From Chthoniobacteraceae bacterium (GTDB lineage Bacteria; Verrucomicrobiota; Verrucomicrobiia; Chthoniobacterales; Chthoniobacteraceae): a stretch of 55,521 bases of DNA. The translations under genes were made by a program, and so were the position numbers. Shown one piece after another: positions 8,849-17,721 of the stretch. Position 1 is the first letter of the stretch; every line of letters begins with the position of its first letter. The DNA is taken from positions 1 to 55,521 of the forward strand of contig CANJNZ010000025.1 in assembly GCA_947476045.1 (NCBI GenBank), written 5' to 3'. The notes under the pieces were generated by a model. The model had not been told where the DNA came from and ran no database searches. It saw nothing but the letters and a program-made list of their open reading frames with translations.

Positions 8849-9808
8849 ATGAAGATTCTACCTGCCATCCTGCTCGCCTCCATACTCACCACACTGCCTG
8901 CATTATTCGCAGAGGAAAAAGCTGCGGCATCTGCCGTGAAACCCTCAGATGCTGATACAGCGTGGGCTGAGATTGCCGATATGCTGGCGGGGCCCAAGGT
9001 GCGGCCAAAGTCGCAGGAGGAGGCGAAGAAGATTTTCAAGGAGCACATCATGGCGATGGATGAAAAAGGCGCTGCTTTCCTTAAGGCATTCCCAAACGAT
9101 CCACGGCGCTGGAGACTCGCAATCAGCGAGGCGGAGACGAATTCTGTGCGCGGAATGATCGGCCTGACTCCGAAGAGCGAGGACGACATCAAGAAGAAGC
9201 TGGCCGATGTTCTTGCAGCGCCTGATGCGGACAAGGAGACAAAGGCGACCGCCAGTTTCGGGCAGGTGATGATGGCTGCATCGAATGAAGCTGAGTATAA
9301 GAAACTCGCTGAAGCGCACATGGCAACCTACCCCGCTTTTCCGGGCAACGCGCAGATTAAAGAGCAATTGAAGGAGCAGGCCGCCGATGCAGAAATGAAG
9401 AGCAAGCCGCTAGAAATCAAATTCACCGCGACGAACGGCAACGAGGTGGAACTTTCCAAGATGCGAGGAAAAGTGGTTCTCGTGGACTTTTGGGCGACGT
9501 GGTGCGGACCCTGCATGGCCGAGGTGCCGAACGTGGTGAAGAGCTACCAGAAACTGCACGACAAGGGATTTGAGATTGTCGGTATTTCGTTCGATCAGGA
9601 CAAAACCAAACTGGAGAAAGTGACGAAGGACAAGGACATGACGTGGCCGCAGTATTTCGACGGCAAGGGCTGGAAGAATGATTTTGGCCAGAAGTTCGGA
9701 ATCAACTCCATCCCGCGCATGTGGCTCGTGAATAAAAAAGGAATGCTCGTGGATACGAACGCGCGCGAAGGACTCGAAGCGAAGGTGGAAAAACTTCTCG
9801 CCGAGTAG
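8849..9808 (+). CDS. exported TlpA-like thioredoxin protein (copy 1)
   Basis: This 319-residue protein has a signal peptide (MKILPAILLASILTTLPALFA). An N-terminal helical extension of about 165 residues follows, without recognised domain. The TlpA/ResA-type thioredoxin domain (ELSKMRGKVVLVDFWATWCGPCMAEVPNVV) has a CGPC active site and the conserved cis-Pro segment SIPRMWLVNKKG. Such proteins keep periplasmic thiols reduced, for example during cytochrome c maturation; the substrate here is unknown. It ends 3 bp before a paralogue with the same layout, so the pair is a tandem duplication and very likely one transcript. Confidence 0.9.
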   Translation: MKILPAILLASILTTLPALFAEEKAAASAVKPSDADTAWAEIADMLAGPKVRPKSQEEAKKIFKEHIMAMDEKGAAFLKAFPNDPRRWRLAISEAETNSVRGMIGLTPKSEDDIKKKLADVLAAPDADKETKATASFGQVMMAASNEAEYKKLAEAHMATYPAFPGNAQIKEQLKEQAADAEMKSKPLEIKFTATNGNEVELSKMRGKVVLVDFWATWCGPCMAEVPNVVKSYQKLHDKGFEIVGISFDQDKTKLEKVTKDKDMTWPQYFDGKGWKNDFGQKFGINSIPRMWLVNKKGMLVDTNAREGLEAKVEKLLAE

Positions 9809-9811
9809 CGC

Positions 9812-10900
9812 ATGAAGCCGCTCGCGCTTATTGTATCGCTCGCGCTCGCGTATTCTTTCACCGCTCGTGCGGCGGAAAAGAAGAGCGCCGAAACCGAGGT
9901 GTCTGCGGACAGCGCGGAGGACATGGCTGCGCGCATCGAACTGCTGCTGAACGACACGGAGTCTGACGATCCTGACGACAAGGCGGTGCTCGGTGGATGG
10001 AAAAAACGCCTAGCGAAAGCCGACGCGCTCATCGCGTCTTTTCACAAGCTGTATCCCAGCCACTCGATGCGCTGGAACGTGCTGATGCAGGAGGCGAGCA
10101 CTCAGGAAATCCGCAAGGAACTCGATCTGCCACTTCCGAAGGACGCTCGTCCGACGCTTGAAATTTACACAGAAATTCTTACCGCCACTGATGCGCCGGC
10201 GAGTGTGAAGGCGCAGGCCAGCACGGCACGACTCGTCGCGGAGGTGGATATGGTCGCCGACAAAAAGCTCCCACTCACCGATTGGGAAAAGCAATTCAGC
10301 GAGCACATGAAGGCGTTTTCCGACCATCAGGACAACGTGACGCTCGCGGAAATTCGCCTGCAACTCACGCAGGACTTCGCCGCCGAGCGTCTGCCCGCCG
10401 TGCTGGAGGAATTCGCTAAAAATCCCAACGCCGACATCGCGCTGATGGCGAAGGATTGGATCGCCAGCGCGAAGGCAATGACAGAACTCAAGAGCAAGCC
10501 GCTGGATTTGAAATTCAAGGCCGTGGATGGAAGCGAAGTGGACCTCGAAAAACTGCGCGGCAAAGTCGTGCTCATAGACTTCTGGGCGACGTGGTGCGGT
10601 CCGTGCATGGCTGAGGTTCCTAATTTGGTGAAGACTTACGAGCGCCTAAAAGAAAAGGGATTCGAGATCATCGGCATCTCGCTGGATCAGGAGGCGGGTG
10701 ATCTCAAGCGTGTGACAAAGGCGAAGAACATGACATGGCCGCAATATTTCGATGGCAAGGGCTGGCAGAATGACTACGCACAAAAATTCAGCATAGACGG
10801 CATCCCTGCGATGTGGCTCGTGAACAAAAAAGGCATCGTCGCCGACACCGACGCGCGCAAGGGCTTTGCGGAAAAGGTGGAGAAACTGCTCGCGGAGTAG
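9812..10900 (+). CDS. exported TlpA-like thioredoxin protein (copy 2)
   Basis: A 362-residue paralogue of the preceding gene: signal peptide (MKPLALIVSLALAYSFTARA), helical extension, then a thioredoxin domain (KLRGKVVLIDFWATWCGPCMAEVPNLV) with CGPC and the segment GIPAMWLVNKKG. The C-terminal 140 residues are nearly collinear with copy 1 (MTWPQYFDGKGW...), while the N-terminal extensions have diverged. This suggests a shared redox chemistry with different binding partners. The start ATG lies 3 bp after the upstream stop. Confidence 0.9.
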   Translation: MKPLALIVSLALAYSFTARAAEKKSAETEVSADSAEDMAARIELLLNDTESDDPDDKAVLGGWKKRLAKADALIASFHKLYPSHSMRWNVLMQEASTQEIRKELDLPLPKDARPTLEIYTEILTATDAPASVKAQASTARLVAEVDMVADKKLPLTDWEKQFSEHMKAFSDHQDNVTLAEIRLQLTQDFAAERLPAVLEEFAKNPNADIALMAKDWIASAKAMTELKSKPLDLKFKAVDGSEVDLEKLRGKVVLIDFWATWCGPCMAEVPNLVKTYERLKEKGFEIIGISLDQEAGDLKRVTKAKNMTWPQYFDGKGWQNDYAQKFSIDGIPAMWLVNKKGIVADTDARKGFAEKVEKLLAE

Positions 10901-10923
10901 GCGCGCCGGGGCGGACGCATTTG

Positions 10924-11424
10924 TTATTTCATCACGCTGCCTTCGGAGGCGAGGGCGGAGACGATGCCGAGGGAGTCCACGTAGCGGCGGTTGGCGGTGC
11001 GGAGGCGTTTGCCGACAAGTTCGAGGACTGCGAGGACAAGCTTGAATGCAGCGCGCGGAGATTCAGCGGCGATGATTCGTAGAAGGCTGTTGGTGATAAT
11101 GAGCACCATGCAGTCGGAAATGGCGACCACGTCGGCACTGCGTGGCTCGCTGTCCACTAGTGCGAGCTCGCCGAAAAAATCACCGGGATGAAAATGAGAC
11201 ACATCGAGCGCAGAACCTTCATCGTCGTGAAGAATGGCACGCGCGGAGCCATCGGCTAGGAGGAACATTGCTGAACCGCTGTCACCCTGCCTGACTATGT
11301 GCTGTCCAGAAGGGATGAGCGTTGGCTCGGTAAACTCGAGGATCTGCGCCAGTTCCGCGTCGTCGAACTCGCGGAAGAGTGGATGTGCTTTGAGCAAATT
11401 GTGAATGGGATGTCGCTTGGACAT
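10924..11424 (-). CDS. cyclic nucleotide-binding (CAP_ED) domain protein
   Basis: The 166-residue protein starts at the ATG at 11424 (MSKRHPIHNLLKAHPLFREF); a longer open frame upstream is a shadow of the divergent pseudouridine synthase gene. The core is a cNMP-binding beta-roll: LIPSGQHIVRQGDSGSAMFLLADGSA and the phosphate-binding cassette FHPGDFFGELALVDSEPRSADVVA. There is no DNA-binding HTH, so it is not a full CRP-type regulator. It may act as a small sensor subunit. It is convergent with the TlpA pair. Confidence 0.85.
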   Translation of the reverse strand: MSKRHPIHNLLKAHPLFREFDDAELAQILEFTEPTLIPSGQHIVRQGDSGSAMFLLADGSARAILHDDEGSALDVSHFHPGDFFGELALVDSEPRSADVVAISDCMVLIITNSLLRIIAAESPRAAFKLVLAVLELVGKRLRTANRRYVDSLGIVSALASEGSVMK

Positions 11425-11508
11425 GGGTGTGCCTTTAGCAAGTGGGATACCGTTTGCGCGGTGAGTTGGAGATTGTGAGCGGCGGGGCCTGCGGGCGAGA
11501 GTGGGACA

Positions 11509-12294
11509 GTGAGCGACTCCACACACGATTCCGAAATCCCGCCCCAGCAGCGCGCACGACTGATGCCGCCCTACGCGCCGCGCGTGGTTTTTGAAAACGA
11601 GGATGTGCTCGTGGTGGACAAGCCGCCTTTTCTCGAAGCGCACCCGAGCAAGCCGGGCGGCGTGGCGACGCTGTGGGATGAATTGCGCGGGCTGCTCGCC
11701 TACGAAATTGCGAACGGCGGGCAGGTGAGCATCATCAACCGCCTCGACCGCGAGACGAGCGGCCTCACGCTGGTGGCGAAGCGATACGAGGCCGCGCGCG
11801 ATTTTTCCCAGCTCATGGAAAGGCGCTGCATTTCCAAGGAATACCTCGCGCTCGTGCATGGCTGGCCGGAGCAGGACGAGTGGCGCGTGGACGGGCCGTT
11901 GTTGCGCGCGGGAGCGGTGGGCGCGGAGCGCGTTTGGGTGAAGCAATGCGTCCACGCCGATGGCGCGGCGGCGGCGAGTGTATTTCGCGTGGAGCGGCGG
12001 TGGGAGAAAGGCAGCGAGCGTTTTGCGAAGGTGCGGGCTTTTCCCGAGACGGGGCGGATGCACCAGCTCCGTGTGCATCTCGCACACAGCGGGCATCCCA
12101 TCGTCGGCGACAAGCTCTATGGTCGCGCAGGCGATGCGTGCTACTTGGAATTCATCGAGACGGGCTGGACGCCGTCGCTCGCCGCACGTCTGCTGCTCCC
12201 GCGACAGGCGCTACATTCGTGCGTGCTGAGGGCTGCCGAGTGGGAATGGACGAGCACGCTGCCGTGCGACCTCGCCGCATGGGCGGGGGAGTGA
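11509..12294 (+). CDS. RluA-family pseudouridine synthase
   Basis: 261 residues from a GTG start at 11509 (an ATG at codon 19 is the alternative). It has the RluA signature with catalytic aspartate (SIINRLDRETSGLTLVAK), the N-terminal ENEDVLVVDKPPFLEAHPS strand pair, and the C-terminal GRMHQLRVHLAHSGHPIVGDKLYG motif. It lacks an S4 domain. Members isomerise uridine to pseudouridine in rRNA or tRNA; the target site cannot be predicted. It is divergent from the cyclic nucleotide-binding gene with about 84 bp between. Confidence 0.93.
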   Translation: MSDSTHDSEIPPQQRARLMPPYAPRVVFENEDVLVVDKPPFLEAHPSKPGGVATLWDELRGLLAYEIANGGQVSIINRLDRETSGLTLVAKRYEAARDFSQLMERRCISKEYLALVHGWPEQDEWRVDGPLLRAGAVGAERVWVKQCVHADGAAAASVFRVERRWEKGSERFAKVRAFPETGRMHQLRVHLAHSGHPIVGDKLYGRAGDACYLEFIETGWTPSLAARLLLPRQALHSCVLRAAEWEWTSTLPCDLAAWAGE

Positions 12295-12354
12295 AGCTGC
12301 ATTTTGTTTCATCGGCTTGCGTCACGGCGGGTGCTTCGTCTATTTCCGCGCGCG

Positions 12355-12627
12355 ATGCGCTCCTCGATTTACAAATGCACGAATCACCTTAACTGCCTCA
12401 CCGGCTATCACGGCGACGACGTGGTGATCGAAGCGGATGCGGCGCTGGTGTGTCCCGAATGCGGCTCCCCGCTGCGCCCCGTGCGCAAAGGCGGACGCGG
12501 CATCCCGGCGTGGCTCGTCAATGGAATCACCATCGCAGTGTTCGCCTTCGCAATCTGGCTCGCATGGCCGGGGATTCAGCGCGCGTGGAAAAAATTTACC
12601 GCACCTGTCGGGAAGACGACGCGCTGA
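12355..12627 (+). CDS. small zinc-ribbon membrane protein
   Basis: 90 residues from the ATG at 12355. The N-terminal part has paired cysteines (YKCTNHLNC and VCPECGSPL) that would bind one zinc. One hydrophobic helix follows (GIPAWLVNGITIAVFAFAIWLAW), then a short basic tail. The zinc ribbon should face the cytoplasm. Function unknown. It lies 60 bp downstream of the pseudouridine synthase gene. Confidence 0.65.
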   Translation: MRSSIYKCTNHLNCLTGYHGDDVVIEADAALVCPECGSPLRPVRKGGRGIPAWLVNGITIAVFAFAIWLAWPGIQRAWKKFTAPVGKTTR

Positions 12628-12696
12628 TTCCGAAGCGTGGCTGGAGGGAGAAAGTGCCTAAGCGCGCGATGGAGGCGGTAAGCGCCAATCCTATCC

Positions 12697-13365
12697 CTAT
12701 TTCCTCCGGCGATTGCGAAGATGGTAGATGCCATATGCCAACGAGGTGATGGCTGTGAGAGCCGCCGGGATGAAAAGAGCAGAATAGATGAGGCGATGGA
12801 ACGCAACGGCACCCGCAATGCCGCCGCAGAGAAAGCCGGTGATGATAAGAAAACACAGCCGCAACCGTCGCATATCCACGGGCAGGCCTCGCAGCGAATG
12901 GCCGAGAAAGATGCCGAGGTCGGTGAACATGCCGGAAAGGTGGGTGGTGCGGATGACTGCACCGCTGTCAGTGCTCACCATCGCGTTCTGGAGGCCACAG
13001 GCGCACGATGCAAAGTAAATGCCGAAGATGTTATTGCACTTGAGGAGCGGGACGGCGACGCAAAGCAAAATGGACTCCAATAGCAGAGCCACACCATAGC
13101 GGCGTCCGAGTTGGAGAGTGCTATCCTGAATGAGAAAGCCACTCAACACAGTGCCCGCCACGAAAGAGCCAATGATGGCGGCAAAGTGAAGAGCCGCCGC
13201 GCCATCGAGTGACGCCAAAGCCGCTGCCAGCATGGACGTAGTGCCGGTAAGATGCGTGACCGCCTGATGCTCGAATCCCAGCAGCCCAACCACGTTGACA
13301 AAGCCGCCCACGAAAGCCAGCGCCCACGCACCCGCCCAGACCCATCGCGGCAGTTTGGAAATCAT
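12697..13365 (-). CDS. DUF1275 (YoaK-like) membrane protein
   Basis: 222 residues with six to seven hydrophobic segments. The family pattern is visible: N-terminal GGFVNVVGLLGF followed by the conserved THLTGTTS, and in the second half the ASCACGLQNAMVS...IRTTHLSGMFTDLG repeat of that motif. DUF1275 proteins are inner-membrane proteins of uncertain transport function. Convergent with the zinc-ribbon gene. Confidence 0.88.
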   Translation of the reverse strand: MISKLPRWVWAGAWALAFVGGFVNVVGLLGFEHQAVTHLTGTTSMLAAALASLDGAAALHFAAIIGSFVAGTVLSGFLIQDSTLQLGRRYGVALLLESILLCVAVPLLKCNNIFGIYFASCACGLQNAMVSTDSGAVIRTTHLSGMFTDLGIFLGHSLRGLPVDMRRLRLCFLIITGFLCGGIAGAVAFHRLIYSALFIPAALTAITSLAYGIYHLRNRRRK

Positions 13366-13561
13366 CGGCTACAAAGTGCGTCTAGAGACGCCAAACATAG
13401 TATTATGCCGCAGGCGAGTTAGCGGATGCGGATTGGTCTGCATGGCGGAGGGAGGGGAGCGGCTTTGGACTTCTTTGGCAAAGCGATTTTGCGTTGCGCG
13501 GGAGATGCGGTGCGGACTTTGAGGTGCGGCACTAACAGCGGACGCTGGTGGGTTAGTTTAT
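13366..13561. other. 196-bp intergenic region, possibly a decayed repeat
   Basis: No credible ORF. The segment 13455-13515 contains the words GGCTTTGGACTTCTTTGG and CAAAGCGATTTTGCG, with locally self-complementary CTTTG/CAAAG words. It looks like a degenerate dispersed intergenic repeat. Nothing else is seen. Confidence 0.3.
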
Positions 13562-13924
13562 CTATTCCTTCTGATTCTCAAGGTTACGCTCTTGGGCGTA
13601 ATCAATCGCCAAACCGAAGGCGATGAATTGGGCGATAAACAGAGAAATTGCGAGTAGCAACGTGATTAACAATTTAAACACTCCCCACCAGTCTAACTTC
13701 ACTGCGTCAATTACTCCCCCAATGCAGGCGATAATGACAAAAATGAAAATCAACACGCGCCCGATATGAAGCCAAATGAAAACGCTTCGACTGTAGCTTT
13801 TGCGCCGAGGACCAACCAGCATACGCCGCAGCGGAGGGAGGAATACCGGGCGCGGGGCACCACATTGCGGGCAGTGTGGCTCGGTGTTCTCGTATGCGTT
13901 TTGGCAGCGCGGACAGATTGGCAT
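13562..13924 (-). CDS. small zinc-ribbon protein with two membrane helices
   Basis: 120 residues starting MPICPRCQNAYENTEPHCPQCGAP: two CxxC pairs making a cytoplasmic zinc ribbon. A basic proline-rich linker follows, then two hydrophobic helices (VLIFIFVIIACIGGVID and LLITLLLAISLFIAQFIAFGL). The tail is charged. Function unknown. It lies 20 bp downstream of the isomerase-like gene on the same strand and may be co-transcribed with it. Confidence 0.75.
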   Translation of the reverse strand: MPICPRCQNAYENTEPHCPQCGAPRPVFLPPLRRMLVGPRRKSYSRSVFIWLHIGRVLIFIFVIIACIGGVIDAVKLDWWGVFKLLITLLLAISLFIAQFIAFGLAIDYAQERNLENQKE

Positions 13925-13944
13925 GGGGGACTGTCAGTTCGAGG

Positions 13945-14979
13945 TTACGCGCCCATGCCGTCTTCAAAGCTGCCGCCTGCTTGTGGGAAGCAGAGGTTTT
14001 TGGCGACGTATGCGATGCCGTCGGCGGAGCAGTAATCGAGTTCTTTGTGGGCGCTTTCGGCTTCGACGACGAGCGGGGCGCTCGCGCATTTGTGGAGCTT
14101 GGTGTAGCGGTCCTGGTAGCCGATGGCGAGGAGCAGCTCGGCGTAGCGGTGCATGTTGAGGTCGCCGCTGGCGAGGTCGGTGAACTGCATGGCGCGCTTG
14201 GGCCAGCTTGGTTCCATGGCGCGGAGGGGGAAGCCACGGCGGACGACGTAATTTTTCACATGAGCGGCATAGACGCGCTTGCCGACTTTGAGGAAGCGGG
14301 TCTCCCAGTCTTCGCCTTCCCAGCAGTGCGAGGGGTCGGCATTGACGCCGAGGCATTTGTCGCCGTCGCAGATGTCCACGAGCATATTGAAATCATCGGC
14401 GGTGGAGGCTCCGGTGCCGGGGTGGATTTCGTGGCAGAGGTAGATGCCGAGTTTGCGTGCGTGGTCGCGGAGTTTTTTGGTTTTCTTTACGAAGCGTTCC
14501 TTGCCCTCGGCGAGGAGGTCGTAGCCGGGGCCGGCCCAGAATCCCCACGGGTAGCCGGTGGCGAGTTCCCAACCGAATGCGACGCCCCAGAACATGGGGA
14601 CGGTTTTCACGCCGAGTTCCGCAGCGAGGTCGAGGAGCTTGAGGAGGTATTTTTCGTGCCACGCTTCGATTTTCTCGGGCGAGAGTTTTGCGACTTCGGG
14701 GGCGATGAAGGGATGGCCGCTCTTGGTGCCGGTCCAGATGGAGGTGTGGACCCAGAACGGGCAGTGCGCGCTGATGCCGTCGAGGCGCATTCCGCGATCT
14801 TCAAATGTGGTGCGGATTTCCTTGGCCTTTTTAAAGCCGCCTTTGCCGTCGCCGAGCATGTAGTTGCTGGGCTGTGCGCCCGCCGCGCCTGCGGCCTTGG
14901 CGTAGTCGAGGAATTGAGCGAGGGACTTGGCGCCGTGTTGTGCGCCTTCGATGGATGCGTGGTATGCGTTTTTGGCCAT
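13945..14979 (-). CDS. sugar phosphate isomerase/epimerase-like TIM-barrel protein
   Basis: 344 residues, no signal peptide, of the xylose isomerase-like TIM-barrel (AP endonuclease 2) superfamily. Candidate metal ligands are the Glu in IYLCHEIHPGTG, the Asp/His in LGVNADPSHCWEGED, the His in YAAHVKNYVV and the late Glu in APLVVEAESAHKE. Proteins of this kind are frequent in carbohydrate catabolism of this phylum and isomerise or epimerise sugars or their dehydrogenated forms; the substrate is unknown. It is divergent from the exported propeller protein (start 15155), with 175 bp between. Confidence 0.88.
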   Translation of the reverse strand: MAKNAYHASIEGAQHGAKSLAQFLDYAKAAGAAGAQPSNYMLGDGKGGFKKAKEIRTTFEDRGMRLDGISAHCPFWVHTSIWTGTKSGHPFIAPEVAKLSPEKIEAWHEKYLLKLLDLAAELGVKTVPMFWGVAFGWELATGYPWGFWAGPGYDLLAEGKERFVKKTKKLRDHARKLGIYLCHEIHPGTGASTADDFNMLVDICDGDKCLGVNADPSHCWEGEDWETRFLKVGKRVYAAHVKNYVVRRGFPLRAMEPSWPKRAMQFTDLASGDLNMHRYAELLLAIGYQDRYTKLHKCASAPLVVEAESAHKELDYCSADGIAYVAKNLCFPQAGGSFEDGMGA

Positions 14980-15154
14980 GTGTGTGTGGTAGGTTTGAAA
15001 GGGACTGGCCGATTAGCTTGCGGCGCGTGCGTTGGCAAATGGAAAGGTGCGTTTTTGAGGCCGGGACATTTTTCTCCAAAGACTCCGGCGGTGGTTCGAT
15101 TGGTTGACTCGCACGGTCGCGCCCGCTAATACGGCGCGCCCTTTTTTTACCAAT

Positions 15155-17476
15155 ATGATCAAGACCCGTCTCACACTCGCCGCCCTCGCAGGGCTTTCAC
15201 TCACCGCCATCGCCGGCTCTCCGCAAGGAGGACAGATGGATTACGGACGCTTCCTCAGCGCGTCGTGGGACAACGTGCAGGGCAAAAACACGCTGAATGG
15301 CCAGGGATGCACGGCGAACAAGGGCATCGCGATCAAACTCGGCAACAACGAAGGCGCGATGCTTTTTGATACCGACCTCTGCCGTTGGGCGGGCGGATGG
15401 ACGGGCGGATATGTGACTTACAAAGGCGTGGCTTTCACCGGCGCGCACGGGCCGAATCCAGGACCCGCTGGAGGCGCGAATTTGTTTTTTGAAACGAACC
15501 CGACGCCGACTTGGAGCAAGGGCGGTGCGTTTGCCGACCCGCGCAAATTGCCGAGCGGCCCCGGTGCTGCGAAGGTGCCTTTCGGTCCGCTGCCGAAGGA
15601 CTGGGCGAAATATCACGGGCTGTTCCTGAGCGGCGACAATGTGGTGATCGCCTACTCGGTCGGCACGGCGTCGTTGCTGGAGATGCCTGCGATGGAGAAA
15701 GTGAACGACGTGACTGTGCTCACGCGCACGACGAATGTGCTTACGGCTGGCGCTGCGAGCGGTGAGATTTTGTGGGCGGGCGATGGTCAGGTAGAGGAAA
15801 AGGACGGCGTGCTTGTGGTAACTCAGGGTGACAATCGCACGATCATCGCGGGAGTCGGTCTGCCAGCGGGTGCGAAGATTAAAGTCGCGGAGAAAACGGC
15901 GGTGCTCGAATTGCCGACATTCACGGCGGGGGCGGCGTTCAAGGTTGCTTACGCGAAAGGGGCGTCGGCGGATGAGGCGAAGCTGATCGCAGCTGCGAAG
16001 GGCGCGGCCAAGGCCGGCGACCTGCGCGCTTTCACCAAGGGCGGTGCCCCACACTGGCCCGAGGAAATGAAGTTGAACATGACTGCGGGCACGGCGGGAG
16101 AAAAAGATTCCTACGTCGTGGACACGGTCCCGGTGCCTTTTGAGAATCCCTACAAAGCATGGATGCGCACGGGTGGTTTCGACTTTTTCAAGGACGGCCG
16201 CATCGCAGTGAGCACATGGAGCGGCGATGTGTGGATCGTCAGTGGCGTGAACAAAGATTTCAGCGGACAGGTGACATGGAAGCGCTATGCGACCGGTCTC
16301 TTCCACGCGCTCGGTTTGCGCATCGTGAACGACGAAATTTACGTCCTCGGTCGCGACCAGATCACCAAGTTGCACGACTTGAACAAGGACGGCGAAGCGG
16401 ACCAATACGAGTGCTTCAACAACGACGTGCAGGTCACGCCCGGCTTCCACGAATTCACCTTCGATTTACAGACGGACAGCAAAGGCAATTTCTACTTCGC
16501 CAAGGGTGGCCCGGTGAATCCCGGCGGTCGTGGTTGGGGCCCGCTCAGCGACCACAACGGTTGCATTTTCAAAATCAGCCCCGATGGGCAGAAGTTCGAG
16601 ATTTTCGCCACAGGCGTGCGCGCTCCAAACGGCATGGGCGTCGGCCCTGGCGACATGGTGACCAATGGCGACAACGAAGGAACGTGGGTGCCGAAGTGCT
16701 ACGTCCACATCGTGAAGCCCAACGATTTCATCAGCGTCCCCGACCTCGCGCATCGCGAACAAATCCCGACCGACTACGGCAGGCACGTGTGCTTCATTCC
16801 GAAAGATTGGGACAACTCCGGCGGCGGCCAGACTTGGGTGCCGAATGACAACTGGGGGATGCCGAAGGGCACAATGCTTCACACCAGCTACGGCACGTGC
16901 GGCCTTTTCCGCGTCGTGTATGAAGACGTGGGCGGCACTCCGCAGGGCGGACTCGTTCGTTTTCCGCTGCGTTTTGACAGCGGCATCATGCGCCCGCGTT
17001 TCAGCCCGATTGATGGGCAGCTCTACGTCGTCGGCCTCAAAGGCTGGCAGACGAGCGCAGCCAAGGATGGCGCGCTCCAGCGCGTGCGCTACACCGGCAA
17101 GCCCAACAACCAGCCCGCCGAACTCCACGTCCGCGCCGACGGCATCGAACTCGCATTTCCCTACACGCTCGATTCCGCCAGCGCCAGCGACGCCGCTAAC
17201 TATGCGATCAAACAGTGGAACTATAAATGGACATCCGCCTACGGGAGCGACAACTACCGTGTTAAAGACGGTGGCAGGGGCGAGGACAGCGTCGCTATCA
17301 AGAGCGTGAAACTCAGCGCTGACAAAAAGCGCGTCTTCCTCGAAATCGAAGGTCTCGTTCCCGTCATGCAGATGGAGATCAAATTGAAGATCAACAGCGA
17401 GAACGGCGCACCAGTCACCGACCGCATTCTCAACACGATCAACGTCGTCCCGAGCGGCAAAACCGCATCCAACTAA
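15155..17476 (+). CDS. exported DUF6797-like beta-propeller protein
   Basis: 773 residues from the ATG at 15155, with a signal peptide (MIKTRLTLAALAGLSLTAIAG). The first 200 residues (MDYGRFLSASWDN, NKGIAIKLGNNEGAMLFDTDLCRWAGGW) match what is called DUF6797 in this phylum. The middle is a six-bladed-propeller-like region of the glucose-sorbosone dehydrogenase type (GGFDFFKDGRIAVSTWSGDVWIV, GLFHALGLRIVNDEIYVLGRDQI, HEFTFDLQTDSKGNFYFAKGG). No CxxCH haem motif is present, unlike many related proteins. A role in exported carbohydrate processing is inferred from family context only. Confidence 0.8.
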   Translation: MIKTRLTLAALAGLSLTAIAGSPQGGQMDYGRFLSASWDNVQGKNTLNGQGCTANKGIAIKLGNNEGAMLFDTDLCRWAGGWTGGYVTYKGVAFTGAHGPNPGPAGGANLFFETNPTPTWSKGGAFADPRKLPSGPGAAKVPFGPLPKDWAKYHGLFLSGDNVVIAYSVGTASLLEMPAMEKVNDVTVLTRTTNVLTAGAASGEILWAGDGQVEEKDGVLVVTQGDNRTIIAGVGLPAGAKIKVAEKTAVLELPTFTAGAAFKVAYAKGASADEAKLIAAAKGAAKAGDLRAFTKGGAPHWPEEMKLNMTAGTAGEKDSYVVDTVPVPFENPYKAWMRTGGFDFFKDGRIAVSTWSGDVWIVSGVNKDFSGQVTWKRYATGLFHALGLRIVNDEIYVLGRDQITKLHDLNKDGEADQYECFNNDVQVTPGFHEFTFDLQTDSKGNFYFAKGGPVNPGGRGWGPLSDHNGCIFKISPDGQKFEIFATGVRAPNGMGVGPGDMVTNGDNEGTWVPKCYVHIVKPNDFISVPDLAHREQIPTDYGRHVCFIPKDWDNSGGGQTWVPNDNWGMPKGTMLHTSYGTCGLFRVVYEDVGGTPQGGLVRFPLRFDSGIMRPRFSPIDGQLYVVGLKGWQTSAAKDGALQRVRYTGKPNNQPAELHVRADGIELAFPYTLDSASASDAANYAIKQWNYKWTSAYGSDNYRVKDGGRGEDSVAIKSVKLSADKKRVFLEIEGLVPVMQMEIKLKINSENGAPVTDRILNTINVVPSGKTASN

Positions 17477-17698
17477 GTGCGGCTCCAACAGGGCCAAATC
17501 TGGCAGCAGGGAGAAGTCTTCCTGCGCATCGTTCAACTCGAACGGCTCGAAGTGCAATACAAGGCCGTGACCAACATTCACACGAATGAAGGCACGCACC
17601 ACAAAGCCACGAAGAAAGAATTCTGCCGGTTGATCAAAGGGGCGAAGCTGTTGCCTGCGAACTCATTTTTCCAACGCGCAATGCAGCGCGAGGATTGA
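17477..17698 (+). CDS. small conserved protein of unknown function
   Basis: 73 residues from a GTG that immediately follows the TAA of the upstream gene, so it is likely translated by coupling. The sequence (QGQIWQQGEVFLRIVQLERLEVQYKAVTN...HHKATKKEFCRLIKGAKLL) has a strand-rich, SH3-like look and a conserved-looking KKEFCRLIKG block. Function unknown. Confidence 0.6.
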   Translation: MRLQQGQIWQQGEVFLRIVQLERLEVQYKAVTNIHTNEGTHHKATKKEFCRLIKGAKLLPANSFFQRAMQRED

Positions 17699-17721
17699 AA
17701 AAACTCCGCAGGTGGTGTCGT

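Noticed and set aside
10924-12096. 390-codon form of the cyclic nucleotide-binding gene
   Set aside because: The extra 224 residues run antisense through the pseudouridine synthase gene; the domain starts at the ATG at 11424.
15197-16450. 417-codon minus-strand ORF
   Set aside because: Antisense of the exported propeller gene; composition is Arg/His-rich shadow.
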